A stretch of DNA of 64,000 nt, from the NCBI RefSeq assembly GCF_016801865.2, contig NC_068938.1:1488001-1552000 (forward strand), given 5' to 3'. Shown one piece after another: positions 1 to 10,620 of this stretch. The DNA is from Culex pipiens pallens (lineage: Eukaryota; Arthropoda; Insecta; Diptera; Culicidae). Each line of letters begins with the position of its first letter. Position 1 is the first letter of the stretch. A program made the position numbers and the translations under genes. Below the pieces are notes generated by a model that was given only the letters and a program-made list of their open reading frames with translations, did no database searches and was not told the DNA's origin.

Positions 1-1174
1 ATTTCCTTCTCAACCTTTGTACACACAGACTCACCGAGATTATTTGAGCTGTTTTGTCTGGACTTCTTTTTTTTAGCCATTCCCGAATCATTTTTCATTC
101 TTGCCCTTTACTGACGCATGCAAACAAGGAGAAGAACCCTGCTCAATCTCAATCTATTCATCGAGCACAATTTGGTAATTAATGCCCGTTGAAGGCTCCG
201 TGAGAAAGTTTGGCAGCCTGCTTTGATTTCGATGCAACATCTTTTTTTTCTCGTGCAGGTGAATCGCAGTGACCAGTGGCTGATCGCACTCCCAAATTCA
301 GGGCCTACTGTGCTCCCCCCCTCAATAAATTATATTATCTAACGCTCACGCGCCTCAAGGCGCGCGCACACATTTGCTTAATTGCTTAATTTATTCATAA
401 AAAGGCATATTTTGCCTGCGCTGTTCGTACATGATACGTGGCTTAATAATTTTGTTGTTTTTTTTTTCGTTTTTCATTTTCACTCGGAAGCGCACCTTGC
501 GTTTGTTATTTATGCCCCCGGTTGGCTCCCGGCACTGTTTGCAAGTGTTTAGAAACATGTTTAGCATAATTTATGCACACACGTGTGAGTGTGTGTGTTT
601 GAAAGAAGCGCAACCGTTCTGGGCTGGCACTTTGCGATAGTTTGGGGGCAAAATTATGAGTTGTATTTCATAAAAAAATACGCAGTATTTGTTTTTCTGA
701 GATCGCAGTAGGCTCTGTCTATGGCGACAAGCTGCTACCGCACAGCCTACTAATCAAATTATCCTTCTCAATACCCAACGGTTTCATTCATAAACTGTCG
801 AATCCAACGGCCTGCTACGCGATGACTCAGCCCGCCTAACGGCATCTGCCACGCGTCTCTATTTTCAAACAACAACAAAAAAAATAGCGAAAGGATCAAT
901 TCCAATAAAAAAAAGGCCCGGTTAAAAATGCCGAACCGCCACCATCGCATCGCAGCGAGAGTTATTTACACGCCTTTCGATTTCGATCATTCCGCTATTA
1001 TACAGTTTTTGGGAGGCAGGACCAGGAGAGGAGGAAAAAAAGCGTCAACAATCTGTTTTAGAACGTTAAACATTTTAGGGGTTAGAATTTACCTTTACGA
1101 TCAGAGTGTACACGCGGGATGATGATGATTTTTATCTGAGTTTAGTTTTTTTTCGACTATCACGTGTGTTCAAT
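1..1174. other. Unique AT-rich flank without a supported gene
   Basis: No ORF here looks coding. The stretch holds two matches to the dispersed motif described in the findings (216-227 minus, 702-713 plus) and a TTAATTGCTTAATTTATT homeodomain-type AT cluster near 375-395. It may be regulatory or plain spacer; nothing more can be said from sequence. Confidence 0.4.
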
Positions 1175-1622
1175 AACTGTGCTTATTTACGATGATGCCA
1201 TCTGGAAGCATACAGGACTCGGAGGAGCAGGCACGAGCCACATTTCCCGTTAGTTAGTCAAACAGATGACTTCTGGCTGTGGTGGATGGGTTGAGTGTCA
1301 TTTTGTTACTGCAGAAGGCGTTTATAGATTTGAATCGAATACTGTGAACGTGTTTTTGAACAGTTTTAAATTGAAATATTCTTATTTGAAAAATTATAAC
1401 CTAGTAGATCTAATAAAACTTAAATATAAAATATGAAATAGAGAAAAATAATCTATTTGTAGACCTTTTAAAGAATTATGCTTGATTTTAAAATTTTGAA
1501 GCTATTTTGATTGAAAAGATCTGAAAATTACACATGGAAAATCGAACCAATAGTTTCCGAGATTTCGTAAATTGAAAATTACATGAATTTTCATTTTCAT
1601 TGATTTAAATTCATTGTGAAGC

Positions 1623-1627
<5 letters not shown>
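1175..1627 (+). repeat. Direct repeat copy 1 flanking the retrotransposon
   Basis: This 453-bp stretch recurs at 6478-6909 on the other side of the retrotransposon. The first 326 bp (1175-1500 against 6478-6803) look identical. The remaining part differs by several substitutions and by a 21-bp segment (about 1551-1571) missing from the second copy. The copy ends directly at the element's poly(T) tract. It could be a very long target-site duplication, an older tandem duplication, or two haplotypes joined in assembly. Confidence 0.9.

Positions 1628-1671
<44 letters not shown>
1627..1671 (-). repeat. Poly(A) tail of the retrotransposon (45 T on plus strand)
   Basis: An uninterrupted run of 45 T sits between direct repeat copy 1 and the element's 3' UTR. 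Its orientation confirms that the element reads leftward and inserted by target-primed reverse transcription. The unbroken tail suggests fairly recent insertion, or recent slippage. Confidence 0.9.
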
Positions 1672-1675
<4 letters not shown>

Positions 1676-2124
1676 AAAATATAGTTTATTTGTTTGTAAC
1701 ATAAACGAATTTGATAACCTAAATTGGATATCCTAAAAATAAAAAAAAAAACTAAATTCACAAGAACTAGACACTTTTCCCTTAAGGGTGCTGTTTTCGT
1801 TGATGGTGGTGTTGTACTGGTCGATCCTGGTTCCTCGTTCAATCCTCCGGGTTTGAATCCTGAGTTCGTCCGAGGGGTTGGGGGTTTACCCCTTATGCGA
1901 CCTCGTCCAGGGGTCTCAGGAGCCCGGGGGTTGTCCCTATTCCACTCCTCCAAAGACTTGTGGTTAGGGGGGCCCCGGGTCTCCCGAGCGCCTCCGTGGA
2001 TCCTTCGTTGGGGTGTCGGTACCAGGCGCCCCGGAGGAGCCGGAGGGTGTTCCCTGTTCCACTTTTCGTGTAGCTTGTGGTCAGGGGGGCCCCGGGACCT
2101 CCGGGCGCGTCAGTGGTTGCACCT
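1672..2124 (-). other. 3' UTR of the retrotransposon with a 117-bp tandem repeat
   Basis: This lies between the ORF2 stop (2125-2127) and the poly(A) tail. It is strikingly GC-rich from about 1785 to 2120. Two imperfect units (1934-1999 and 2051-2116) lie 117 bp apart, each with a GGGGGGCCCCGGG core. The segment nearest the tail is AT-rich, with AATAAA-like strings. Long open frames here on both strands arise from composition and do not look like genes. Confidence 0.75.
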
Positions 2125-5100
2125 CTAGATCAGGCTGAGCTCGAAGTTCAAAGCAGCTACATCAATAGCAGTCGTTGCACAAGTGTCAACAAAGACGATG
2201 TAGTTGATGAATGTTTTCATCATTCTGTCTCTTGCTTCGTTCGCTATTCCGATCAGAACTGGCCTGAGCAGCTGGTCAAAGGAAAACTGCTGCCTTCCTC
2301 CGTCGATCGCCGACAGCCGTCGCTGCGTGTGTGCCCAGGCCGCTGCCACACGGGGGCACTCGCTAAACTTGTGAGTCAGCGTTTCCTCGTTTGCAGCACA
2401 GTGCTGGCAGTTCGGCCCGTCTGCACGTTGGATCACGTGCATCAGCCGTCGGTGCTCCGTCTTTTCGTTGACCAGCAAATACAACGCGCTGCGTTCGCCG
2501 GAAGTTAGTCGCCGGGACGAAATGTTTGTCCAGATCCGCTTCCAGTTCAGGTTCGGCTGCTTCGTTTCAACCCTGGGCCGCTCGGTTCCGTTCAGGAAGT
2601 GCTGGTTGATTAGTTCGCTGGAGGGGAAGTTTTGGATGTGGGCGGGGAGCAAAGGTGTTTGCTCGCAAAGGAGTTTCAGGCAGGGAAGGCTTGTCGGGGG
2701 AGGGATAGCTCGGTCGAGGAAGGATTTGTAATAAGGAATGGAATCGATCTCTTGGAGGTGGCGATTGATGCAAAGCGATTTGCACTTTATCGCCGGTAGT
2801 TGCAGCTTCAGCCCGCCGTCTTCACGGCGTCGCGCCAGCTGCTGCATCGGAATGCGCGCCGGGAGGCCCCGAAACAGGTACGTTCCCATCGTCGCTGTCA
2901 GCTTCGCCACGTGCACTTGGTACGGTGGAAGAGTTGACGCCAAGTACCACACCTTGGACGTGATGAAGGTGTTCAAAAGAATCACCTTCTGCTGAAGCGT
3001 TAGGCTGCGCATCGAGTGCATCCAGATAAGTTGCGCCACCTTCGTCACCTGCGCATCCCAGTTCAGCTTGATCATTAGTCGGATCGAGTTGGCGAAGAAA
3101 ATGCCAAGCACTTTCACCTTCTCGACCGTTCGCAGCCAGGGGACAATTGGCGGTCTCCCTTCGACGTGTCCCACGTCGATCGCAACGGTTTATTGCCGGT
3201 TCAGGCGCGCGCCCGCGGCAATTTCAAATCGGCCAAACAGCTGATTGATTGCCTCGATCTTCTGCGTCGATGTTACTACCACCGACACATCGTCTGCGTA
3301 AGCAACGCAGAGATCCCCATGCACACAGATGCGTTCAAGTGCGACCAACAGTGGATGCATGTATAGGGAGAACAACACCATCGAAAGTGGGTCCCCTTGA
3401 CGAACAGATCTTTTTATATCGAACCGTGGCGACAAAAAACCATTGACCAGAATGCGGGATCCAGCACGGGAGAAATGTCTCTTCAACAGAGACACGAAGT
3501 CGGGGTTGATCCCGAGAGAGAGCATCGTGCGGTAAAGGAAGGGCAGCGATACTCGATCGAAAGCGTGGTCGAGGTCAAAAGAGATCAACTTACCCTTTAC
3601 CTTTTGGACCAGCAGACTGGCGATTCGGTCCTTCAGCGCGAGAGTGGCTTCCGGCGCTCTCCGCACTTCTGCGAGTCGGTGAGAACGTTGTGTTGTTGCA
3701 GCACTCTGGTTAAACGTTGCCGCATGATACGGCTGAAGACTCGGCTGTCTGTATTACACAGACTGATGGGACGATACGAGGAGATGTTCTCTGCGCTCCG
3801 GCCGCTCTTTTTCACGAGCACGATGGTCCCTTCGGAGAATTCTGCTGGTACGGGCGCCACCAGCAGTTCATTCATCACCGCGTGCAGTTCGCGGTAGATG
3901 ACGTCGAACGCCCAGTTCAAAAACTCGGCAGTTAGACCATCGCCCCCTGGTGATTTTCGTTTGGGGCTGGTAATTATTGCTAATTTGATCTCCTCGAGCG
4001 TGATCTCTTCCACGAGACTCGCGTTGGCGTCGTCGTCAACGGGGATAATCCTCTCGCAACCGAGGCCGGCGTCGATGTCTGGTGCTCTCGCAGGGTCTGC
4101 GGCGTACAGCTCGGTGAAGTACTGGAGCACGTGCTGCTCAATTTCGGGTTGTGTTTGCAGAACTTCGTCGCGCGCATTTTTAAGGCGCGTGATCGTTGTC
4201 TTCTTTCTTCGTCTTTCCCCCAGCTGGAACGTGGACATGCTCTCGCCGGCAACGCGGGTTTCGTTGACGCGCGCAAAATTCTGTGAGAACTCGCGCTGCA
4301 ACGTCAGCATCTGCGCCTTCACGCGGTGGATGGTGGTGAGCATGGCGGGATTCTGGTAGTAGGCGTCGTACGCCTCACGTAATTCCGCGTACAGCTGCTG
4401 GTGCCGCGCGTGGTGGACACGGTAGACTTCGTTCGACTTCCACTTGAAAAAGGATTTTATTTTTGGTTTTGCGAACGAAGTCCACCAGTCCAGCGCAGTT
4501 CGGTATCGGTTACGCTGGCGCGTCCAGTACTGCCACCGTACGGCGAACTCTTCTTTATTCTCCTGAGTCAGGAGGTGGGGGCGCAAGCTCCAAAACCCGC
4601 GGCCGCATTCACCGCCGAGGTGGGGGAGGCAGATTCGCACCGTCAGCGCTTTGTGGTCCGTGAATGAACACACATGTGTCGTGGCAGTTCTCAGCTGATC
4701 GCACAGTCCCGCGCTCACATACACACGGTCGAGTCTGTCGAGTCGTTGTGTACGATGTACGTGGGTGCGTGTGTATTGGGGTGCAGCTTCAGCCACACGT
4801 CGTGCAGTTGTATTTGCTGGACGGCCGTCTGTAGCGCGGCGCTCGGGTTCGAGCTCGTGGAATCGCACGGTCGTAGCACGCAGTTAAAATCGCCGGCGAG
4901 GACGATGTGATCGGTGTTGTGCCGAAGGTAGTACGCGAGCGTACCGTTGAAGAAGCGCTCTCGCTCAGCACGGAGTGCGGTGCCCGAGGGTGCGTAGACA
5001 TTGCAGAGCGTTGTGTTTTGGACACGCAGCGCAATGAGGCGTCCGTCCAAACTCTTCTCGACGTGGCTGTATTTAATGTGCTCTTTTAGAGCGATCGCGG

Positions 5101-5305
5101 TTCCGCGCCTGGCGTGGTCCACGTTGCAGATAATGTTGAAACCGGGAATCGTGAGACGCTCGTTTTCAATTTCTTGCAGAAACACGATGTCGAGTTCTTG
5201 TGTACGGACGAAGCTTCGCAGGGCGTCAACCTTTGTGGCGTTGGTGATGTTGTTGATATTTACGGTTGCAAGGTTGTAAGACGAGAAATCGAAAATTATA
5301 ATTCC
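2125..5305 (-). pseudogene. Retrotransposon ORF2: APE endonuclease, reverse transcriptase (broken)
   Basis: ORF2 would nick target DNA and copy the element RNA. Reading from about 5305 leftward, the endonuclease starts with LATVNINNIT, then LQE, NVYAPSG, GDFN and, after a frameshift near 4735-4770, TDH; these are the expected APE catalytic blocks. The RT follows: SYRPISLCN, a frameshift near 3650-3670, then FDLDHAFDRV, SVRQGDPLS and YADD (3289-3300). An in-frame TAA sits at 3190-3192. The last 349 codons (3174-2125) carry KVLGIFF, a connector region, and CQHC...H....C, the C-terminal zinc-binding motif of the family. No RNase H is visible. No convincing ATG opens ORF2; its frame overlaps the ORF1 tail, so coupled initiation is possible. 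The lesions make this copy non-functional. Confidence 0.93.
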
Positions 5306-6337
5306 TCTTCCTCGTCTTCCTCGTCGTCGTCGTCGTTGTCTACGTTGTATTTTGGCTTCTTACCTTTTGGGCGAAGTTTTCTGCTGCTGGTCGACGAGTC
5401 GGTGTCATTGCCATCGGATTTGCCATGGCCAGATTTTTTAAAACCTGCACCTCCGACGGGGGTAAGCCCACTGCCCAATGGCTGCACGTCCGTGGGTTGG
5501 GGCATCAAAAAAGATGAGCCGTTTCCCTCGCCGGTCGGTTTTTTCGGGGGGGTGGTTGTCCGGATTCGGCATGGGCTTACCGCCGCTTGGCTTTAACTTC
5601 CCGCCGTTTGGCTTGAGCAGTTGCTGCTGGTCGGCCGGTTGCTGCGGGTTGAGCGGTTGCTGCGGGTTGAGCGGCTGCTGCGGGTTGAGCGGTTGCTGCG
5701 GCATCGCCGGTTGTTGCGGCTTCGCCGGTTGCTTGACGGCGTCGGCAAAGGTTTTCTGCACAAGCAGTTTTTTGTTCTGCACACAACCCACGCCGATGTG
5801 GAGGTAGTCATGGCAGTGTTTACAGGTGGCCTTCTGAGCATAATATACGCACTTTGTGTCCTCGCCCTTGATTGTGATCCAGGATGCAATGTTCTCCCGA
5901 ACCACCATCTTGGCTACGCGGATACCGGTGTAAGCCCCGGCAAATTCCTGGTCGTCGCCGAGTTGCTCCTCGTAAACATCACGAACATCGCCGTAACGCT
6001 CGAGAAACTTGGCGACGTCGGCGTTCGATACGTCCGCCGAAAGGTCGAACAGTTTCACCAACACTGTTCCGTCCTCGATGGTGATGGTCACTTGGTGTTG
6101 TTTCTTGTCACTTCCGGTCAGCTCATGGGCTTTGCCATGTTCCTCGCACACCTTAAGGGCAAGGGTGAGGTCAGTGACCGTGACGAAAGTAACACCAAGC
6201 GTTTGGCTGTTCTGGATGCGGATCCCTTCACCGCGTTTGAGGCCGAGTTTATCGGCGCAGAATTTCTGCACCTTCGGCATTCCCGGTTTGTTCGGTAGGT
6301 CACCATAATCGATGCGGATCGTATTTTGTCTTCCCAT
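5296..6337 (-). pseudogene. Retrotransposon ORF1: Gag-like nucleic-acid binding protein (frameshifted)
   Basis: The ATG at 6337 opens 299 codons. ORF1 proteins of this kind coat element RNA into particles. The chain has an N-terminal globular part, then CKHCHDYLHIGVGC, an exact C-x2-C-x4-H-x4-C knuckle (about residues 192-205). After that comes a Pro/Gln array made of NPQQPL units (about residues 227-260), then a Gly/Lys-rich stretch. The reading frame closes at 5438, but another frame continues from about 5508 to 5296 with a Ser/Asp segment and a strongly acidic tail ending DDDEEDEEEEL. The switch point is a run of six A (plus strand, near 5507-5513), so a one-base slip in a homopolymer probably broke the gene. 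The ORF1 tail overlaps the start of ORF2. Length and layout fit an ORF1 of a two-ORF non-LTR element. Confidence 0.88.
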
Positions 6338-6477
6338 CTTTCACACTCGCGGCGAGTTCGCGACGCGTGATTGGAAGCACACAATAGAGAAAAAAAAAAC
6401 GTATTGTTTCGGTCGAACTCTGCCCGGCGGAGAAAAAACTTTTAGCGTCCAATCGCGGCAGAGGTGCGACGCTGAGA
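6338..6477 (-). other. Short 5' UTR of the retrotransposon
   Basis: About 140 bp lie between the abrupt start of direct repeat copy 2 and the ORF1 ATG. By analogy with other non-LTR elements this should hold an internal promoter; no motif is clear enough to mark. The sharp junction at 6477/6478 suggests that the 5' end is complete or nearly so. Confidence 0.6.
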
Positions 6478-6909
6478 AACTGTGCTTATTTACGATGATG
6501 CCATCTGGAAGCATACAGGACTCGGAGGAGCAGGCACGAGCCACATTTCCCGTTAGTTAGTCAAACAGATGACTTCTGGCTGTGGTGGATGGGTTGAGTG
6601 TCATTTTGTTACTGCAGAAGGCGTTTATAGATTTGAATCGAATACTGTGAACGTGTTTTTGAACAGTTTTAAATTGAAATATTCTTATTTGAAAAATTAT
6701 AACCTAGTAGATCTAATAAAACTTAAATATAAAATATGAAATAGAGAAAAATAATCTATTTGTAGACCTTTTAAAGAATTATGCTTGATTTTAAAATTTT
6801 GAATCTATTGTTATTGAAAAGATCTAAAAATTACACATGGAAAATCAAACCAATCGAAAATTACATGAATTTTCATTTTCATTGATTAAAATTCATTGTG
6901 AAGCTGTAT
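6478..6909 (+). repeat. Direct repeat copy 2 flanking the retrotransposon
   Basis: This matches 1175-1627 and abuts the 5' end of the element. It is 21 bp shorter because of one deletion near 6850. Right of 6909 the host sequence runs on (CTCAAAAACATATTG), whereas copy 1 stops at the poly(T) at the matching base. Confidence 0.9.
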
Positions 6910-7434
6910 CTCAAAAACATATTGTCCAATTCCCAAATTTTAGGAAATATTTTATACTTTTAATTTTGTTTATTTCAGCGGTGGCTTTGCTTTATAAAAA
7001 AAAAGAAAAATGTTAAAAATTTCGGAAAATTATCACCTGAAAGTAAAAACCAAAACAATGCCTATTATTAAAAAAAAATCGGTTGAGTACTTTTGGATTG
7101 CAAATTTGATTTGACTTTTAACAATTATTTGATGAAAAGTTTTTACCGCTTTTTTATACTATCCAAACATCATAATATATATTTTGAAAAATTCTAATCT
7201 GGTAGATCTTATTAAACTTAAATTATGGTTGCATTTGTTTGAGATTTTGTGTTTCAAATTAGATTAAAGAATAATCACTAATTTATCAAAATCAGCGTAA
7301 AACTTCTTAAAGAATTTAGAAGTAGACTAACAAAAAAATAAGAACATGAAACTGCCCGGCTTCATGAATTTTTCAATTTCATTTGTCTAACTTTACAAGC
7401 AAGGTTTTCAAAGTGTTTGAATTTTTCTTCCTTA
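6910..7434. other. AT-rich spacer, degenerate repeat
   Basis: No gene is seen. The segment near 7182-7225 resembles part of the direct repeats (about 1380-1430 and 6685-6735), with the shared words TAGATCT and TTAAACTTAAAT. The flanking host sequence therefore seems to belong to an older repeat. Confidence 0.4.
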
Positions 7435-8098
7435 TAACGTCATGATTCAAAATCCGAAAACTTAGTATAGCATATCATTTTTTCAATAGTTGGCTAAAAT
7501 TCATGTAATTAGTTGGAAATTTATGAATATCATCAGGATGTAGTATAAACATCCTGTTTTAAGAGAAATCATGCCAAATATGTCTTTTCTAAAAACTTTT
7601 CATCAGAATTTTAAAATTGAAATGACTTGTTGTGCTTCGAATCCCGGACACTGATAGAAGCTGACGAAATCCGGACACTTTGATTCGAATTCCGGGCACT
7701 CGTTTTTTCTTATGTATCACAGAAATTTTGACTGAAATTTTAGGGTCTCAAATAAGCTGTTGACATTAAAACAATCGATATTGTGTATAACATTTTGCTA
7801 GAATTTAAGGAAATCAAGACCATAATTTTCTGCTTTGCCTTCCCGGTGCTTCGGACGCCTACGAAATATTTCAGTGAAATGTTTCACATTTTTGGTAAAC
7901 TCATATTTTTATTTCATTTTATTGATTTGGCATTGACTACAGCTTCCAAATAAATTTGAAATGAAAGTTAATGTTAAATTAGAATTCATGAAATAAAACA
8001 GATTTAACATTTATTATGCGAACTATATTCAAATAATGGATAACGTAAGATGAGGTGTCCGGGTTTCGAAGCGTCCGAGAATTCGAATCATGACGTTA
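7435..8098. mobile_element. Short inverted-repeat DNA transposon, copy A
   Basis: Ends are TAACGTCATGATTC and the inverse GAATCATGACGTTA. The outermost TA may be the target duplication, as in Tc1/mariner-type elements. Length is 664 bp with no transposase ORF. Inside, near 7630-7705, the word TTCGAA followed by a CCGGACAC-like string recurs three times, and again at the right end. A second copy lies at 8823-9500 in the same orientation. Confidence 0.8.
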
Positions 8099-8822
8099 CT
8101 ATCGATTCACCATCAAAAAATCTAGGGAAACTTTAATTTTAATATCGAGGATGAAAGTGTTCAAATGAAATTATTTACATGAGATCGGCAAAATCCGAGA
8201 ATCCTTTTATTTCAAAAATCCAAAAAAAGTTTTGTTTTCAAAGCGATTTTTTACTAATGATTTGCAATGTAATCATAAAAAAAGGTTAGCAGCTGCTTCA
8301 AAATTGAGCAAACTTAAAAAAACTCATTTCACAATTCCTCCAAAAAACATGCACCAGCAATAAAAACCTTAACATATTCCACCGCCATGCTGATTTTCAT
8401 ACACGCCACTAAATCATAAATTTGTGAAAAATCCCCATCGCGCTCAAGGGTTATCATCATTAAAAACAAAGCGCACACCACATTCACCCCCTTGACCAGC
8501 ACAGCATGCTTGGATCCGGCGCTCATTTCGTAGTTTTATTAGGACCCCGTTACCACTGTTTTGGTTACATTTTACGACTTTTTAATTTCGCTTAATACCA
8601 CCTTCTGGCCGAGCTCGGACTTATTAAGTGTTTTCGGTAATCCAAAGCTCATCCTGTTTTTCTTTACGACTCTTATCCCCCCCGAACTGACCCCTTTCGT
8701 TTGCCGTTCCTCTCTCTCTCGTACGATTACCGAAATATATGAAGCGAGAGGAAATAAAACGAAAAACGCGCGCAAAAAGGAAAATTTAAATACCTATAAT
8801 CGTAAAAGCGACTTGGTCCGAG
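8099..8822. other. Spacer between the two MITE copies
   Basis: Unique sequence of mixed composition. It contains one short minus-strand ORF (8329-8526, listed separately) and no other supported feature. Confidence 0.35.
8329..8526 (-). CDS. Possible 65-codon small ORF, unrecognised
   Basis: The ATG at 8526 has a purine at -3 and opens 65 codons ending LEEL. Composition is mixed and protein-like, with a hydrophobic run (about residues 11-26, VKGVNVVCALFLMMIT) that could be a membrane segment or signal anchor. It resembles no family I know. No splice sites or promoter are clear, and an ORF of this size can arise by chance. The alternative is that the unusually GC-balanced stretch is a conserved non-coding element. 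Confidence 0.2.
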   Translation of the reverse strand: MSAGSKHAVLVKGVNVVCALFLMMITLERDGDFSQIYDLVACMKISMAVEYVKVFIAGACFLEEL

Positions 8823-9500
8823 TAACGTCATGATTCGAAATCCGGACACTTAGTAGCATATCATTTTCGTTATAGCTGACAAAAAATCATGTAATAAGTT
8901 GGAAATGAAGAAATATGATCAGGATGTAGTATTAACAGTCAGTTTTAAGAGAATGCAAGCAAAATATGTCTTTTCTAACAATTTTTCATCAGAATTTGAA
9001 AATTAAAATGACTTGTTGTGCTTCGAATCCCGGACACCGATAAAAGCTGATTCGAAATCCGGACACTTTTGCTTCGAATTCCGGACACTCGTTTTTGCTA
9101 ATGAATCGCACAAATTTGGACTGAAAATTTAGTGAATGGCATTCTATAGGTCTCAAATAAGCAGTTAACATCAAAACAATCGATATTTTATAGAAAAATT
9201 TGCCAGAATTTAAGAAAATCAAAATCATAAATTTCTGCTTTGCCTTCCCGGTGCTACGGACGCCTATGAAATATTTCACGTGAAATGTTTCGCATTTTTG
9301 GTAATGTAATAATTTTATTTTATTTTATTGTTTTGACATTAACTACAGCGTTCAAACAAACTTTAAATGAAAGTTGATGTTAGAATTCATCAAATAACAC
9401 AGTTTTGACATTCATAATGCGAACTTATATCCAAATAATTGATAAAACAAGATGAGGTGTCCGGGTTTCGAAGCGTCCGGGAATTCGAATCATGACGTTA
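8823..9500. mobile_element. Short inverted-repeat DNA transposon, copy B
   Basis: Same family as 7435-8098: ends TAACGTCATGATTCGAA and TTCGAATCATGACGTTA, 678 bp, TA at both tips. The internal cluster near 9008-9090 again repeats the CCGGACAC-type word three times. This copy looks better preserved than copy A at its left end. Confidence 0.82.
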
Positions 9501-10616
9501 GGCGCCGCCACCGCCGTGAACCTTTTATTCAAAAATATCGTGTTTTCCCGACGTTTTTCGCGCACCCTTGCGTCCGGTCAGCGCCTACTCCGCTCCTCTC
9601 TAGCGTTATCTGCCACAAACGCCAACGCGCGTTTTCCCTGACGATTCGGCAATCATCATGGAAAAAAGGAATGGAATGGTTTTACGATTAAGACATTAAA
9701 AGTCATTACACATTTCCCGAAAAATAAAAGTGACGACCGGAGGCTACCGCCACTCACGCTCTTTACGCTCGTCTTCATTTTATATCATTTTAATAATTTT
9801 TTTATTCAAATAATTTGTTGCTATGTTAATTGCCGAAAGCTTTTACGAGTTTATATGCACAAGTACTGCTTTAAATTCTGTACCGCGCTTGCAAAGAGGT
9901 GAAGGTGCTTTTAGCTCTGCATATCTCTGAATCTGAAATTGATGAGGCACTGGCCCCGGTTGGGTTTTACGCGCTTCTTATCGGCCGAAATGTGTCCGAT
10001 CGTTAACTTTCTTTTAATAAAACCCGCACTATCATATCTCGGACTAAATTGAGGTGTCGATACACGGGTACGTTTGCCTAGCCATAACTTATGGAAACAG
10101 ATTCTAGCCTATTCCCACTGTATTTTTTTACTTTTTAGTTGAGACAAGCAAAGCTCGTTTAAATTTCCGTTACGCAGTTTCCCGCACTTTTTTTTCGAAA
10201 AACAACTGCGCAGCACCAAAAAAATCAACCCTACAAAAATGCATATTTTGGACCCCTTTTCCCAATGCTGGTTCCGTGCAAGATGACGAACCGAACCACA
10301 CAAAAAAGGGGGATGCTGTCAGTCGACCCTACGACTTCATTTTTTTCCGTTTGAAATGTGAGGCAAAAAAAAACGAAAAATCGATTCCTTTTTCAAAACT
10401 GCAACAATACCGTCGCTTAATGGGTATGCAATTTTGAGTTTTTTCGTGTTTTTTGAGAAGGAATGAAAGGATAGAATTAGGGGTGAGTTTTTTTTTGGGT
10501 GATTAGATTTTTAGATTTTGGTTCTCGTGAGATTTTCAGTTAGGACGCGAGATTTTGGCGGCAAACTTGGTGGATTGAGAATTTATCCGGTTTTGTCGTA
10601 TTGAAATAACTATGAA
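9501..10616. other. Unique spacer, GC-balanced islands
   Basis: No gene is recognised. The stretch 9501-9720 is CG-rich for the window and contains GCCTACT (9583-9589). A second island lies at about 9890-10090. These could be regulatory; nothing is diagnostic. Confidence 0.3.
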
Positions 10617-10620
10617 CTTA

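Larger units (their letters stand above)
1627..6477 (-). mobile_element. Non-LTR retrotransposon, near full length, inactive
   Basis: About 4.85 kb, read on the minus strand: 5' UTR, ORF1, overlapping ORF2, GC-rich 3' UTR and a 45-nt poly(A) tail (poly(T) at 1627-1671). ORF1 has a CCHC zinc knuckle. ORF2 has an APE-type endonuclease, a YADD reverse transcriptase and a C-terminal Cys-Cys-His-Cys motif. No RNase H or LTR is seen. The RT motifs (RQGDPLS, YADD, KVLGIFF) and the APE domain fit the L1/Tx1-like part of the non-LTR tree; this clade call is a judgement and a phylogeny could move it. Two frameshifts and one stop break ORF2, and one frameshift breaks ORF1, so this copy cannot move by itself. 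It lies between two long direct repeats. Confidence 0.93.

Noticed and set aside
1597..2508. Plus- and minus-strand ORFs of 118-143 codons at the left of the retrotransposon
   Set aside because: They cover the poly(T), the GC-rich 3' UTR and the antisense of ORF2; the minus-strand RT frame explains the openness.
5478..6298. Plus-strand ORFs with Cys-Cys-Gly or Leu-Leu-Arg repeats
   Set aside because: Antisense of the Pro/Gln repeat array in ORF1.
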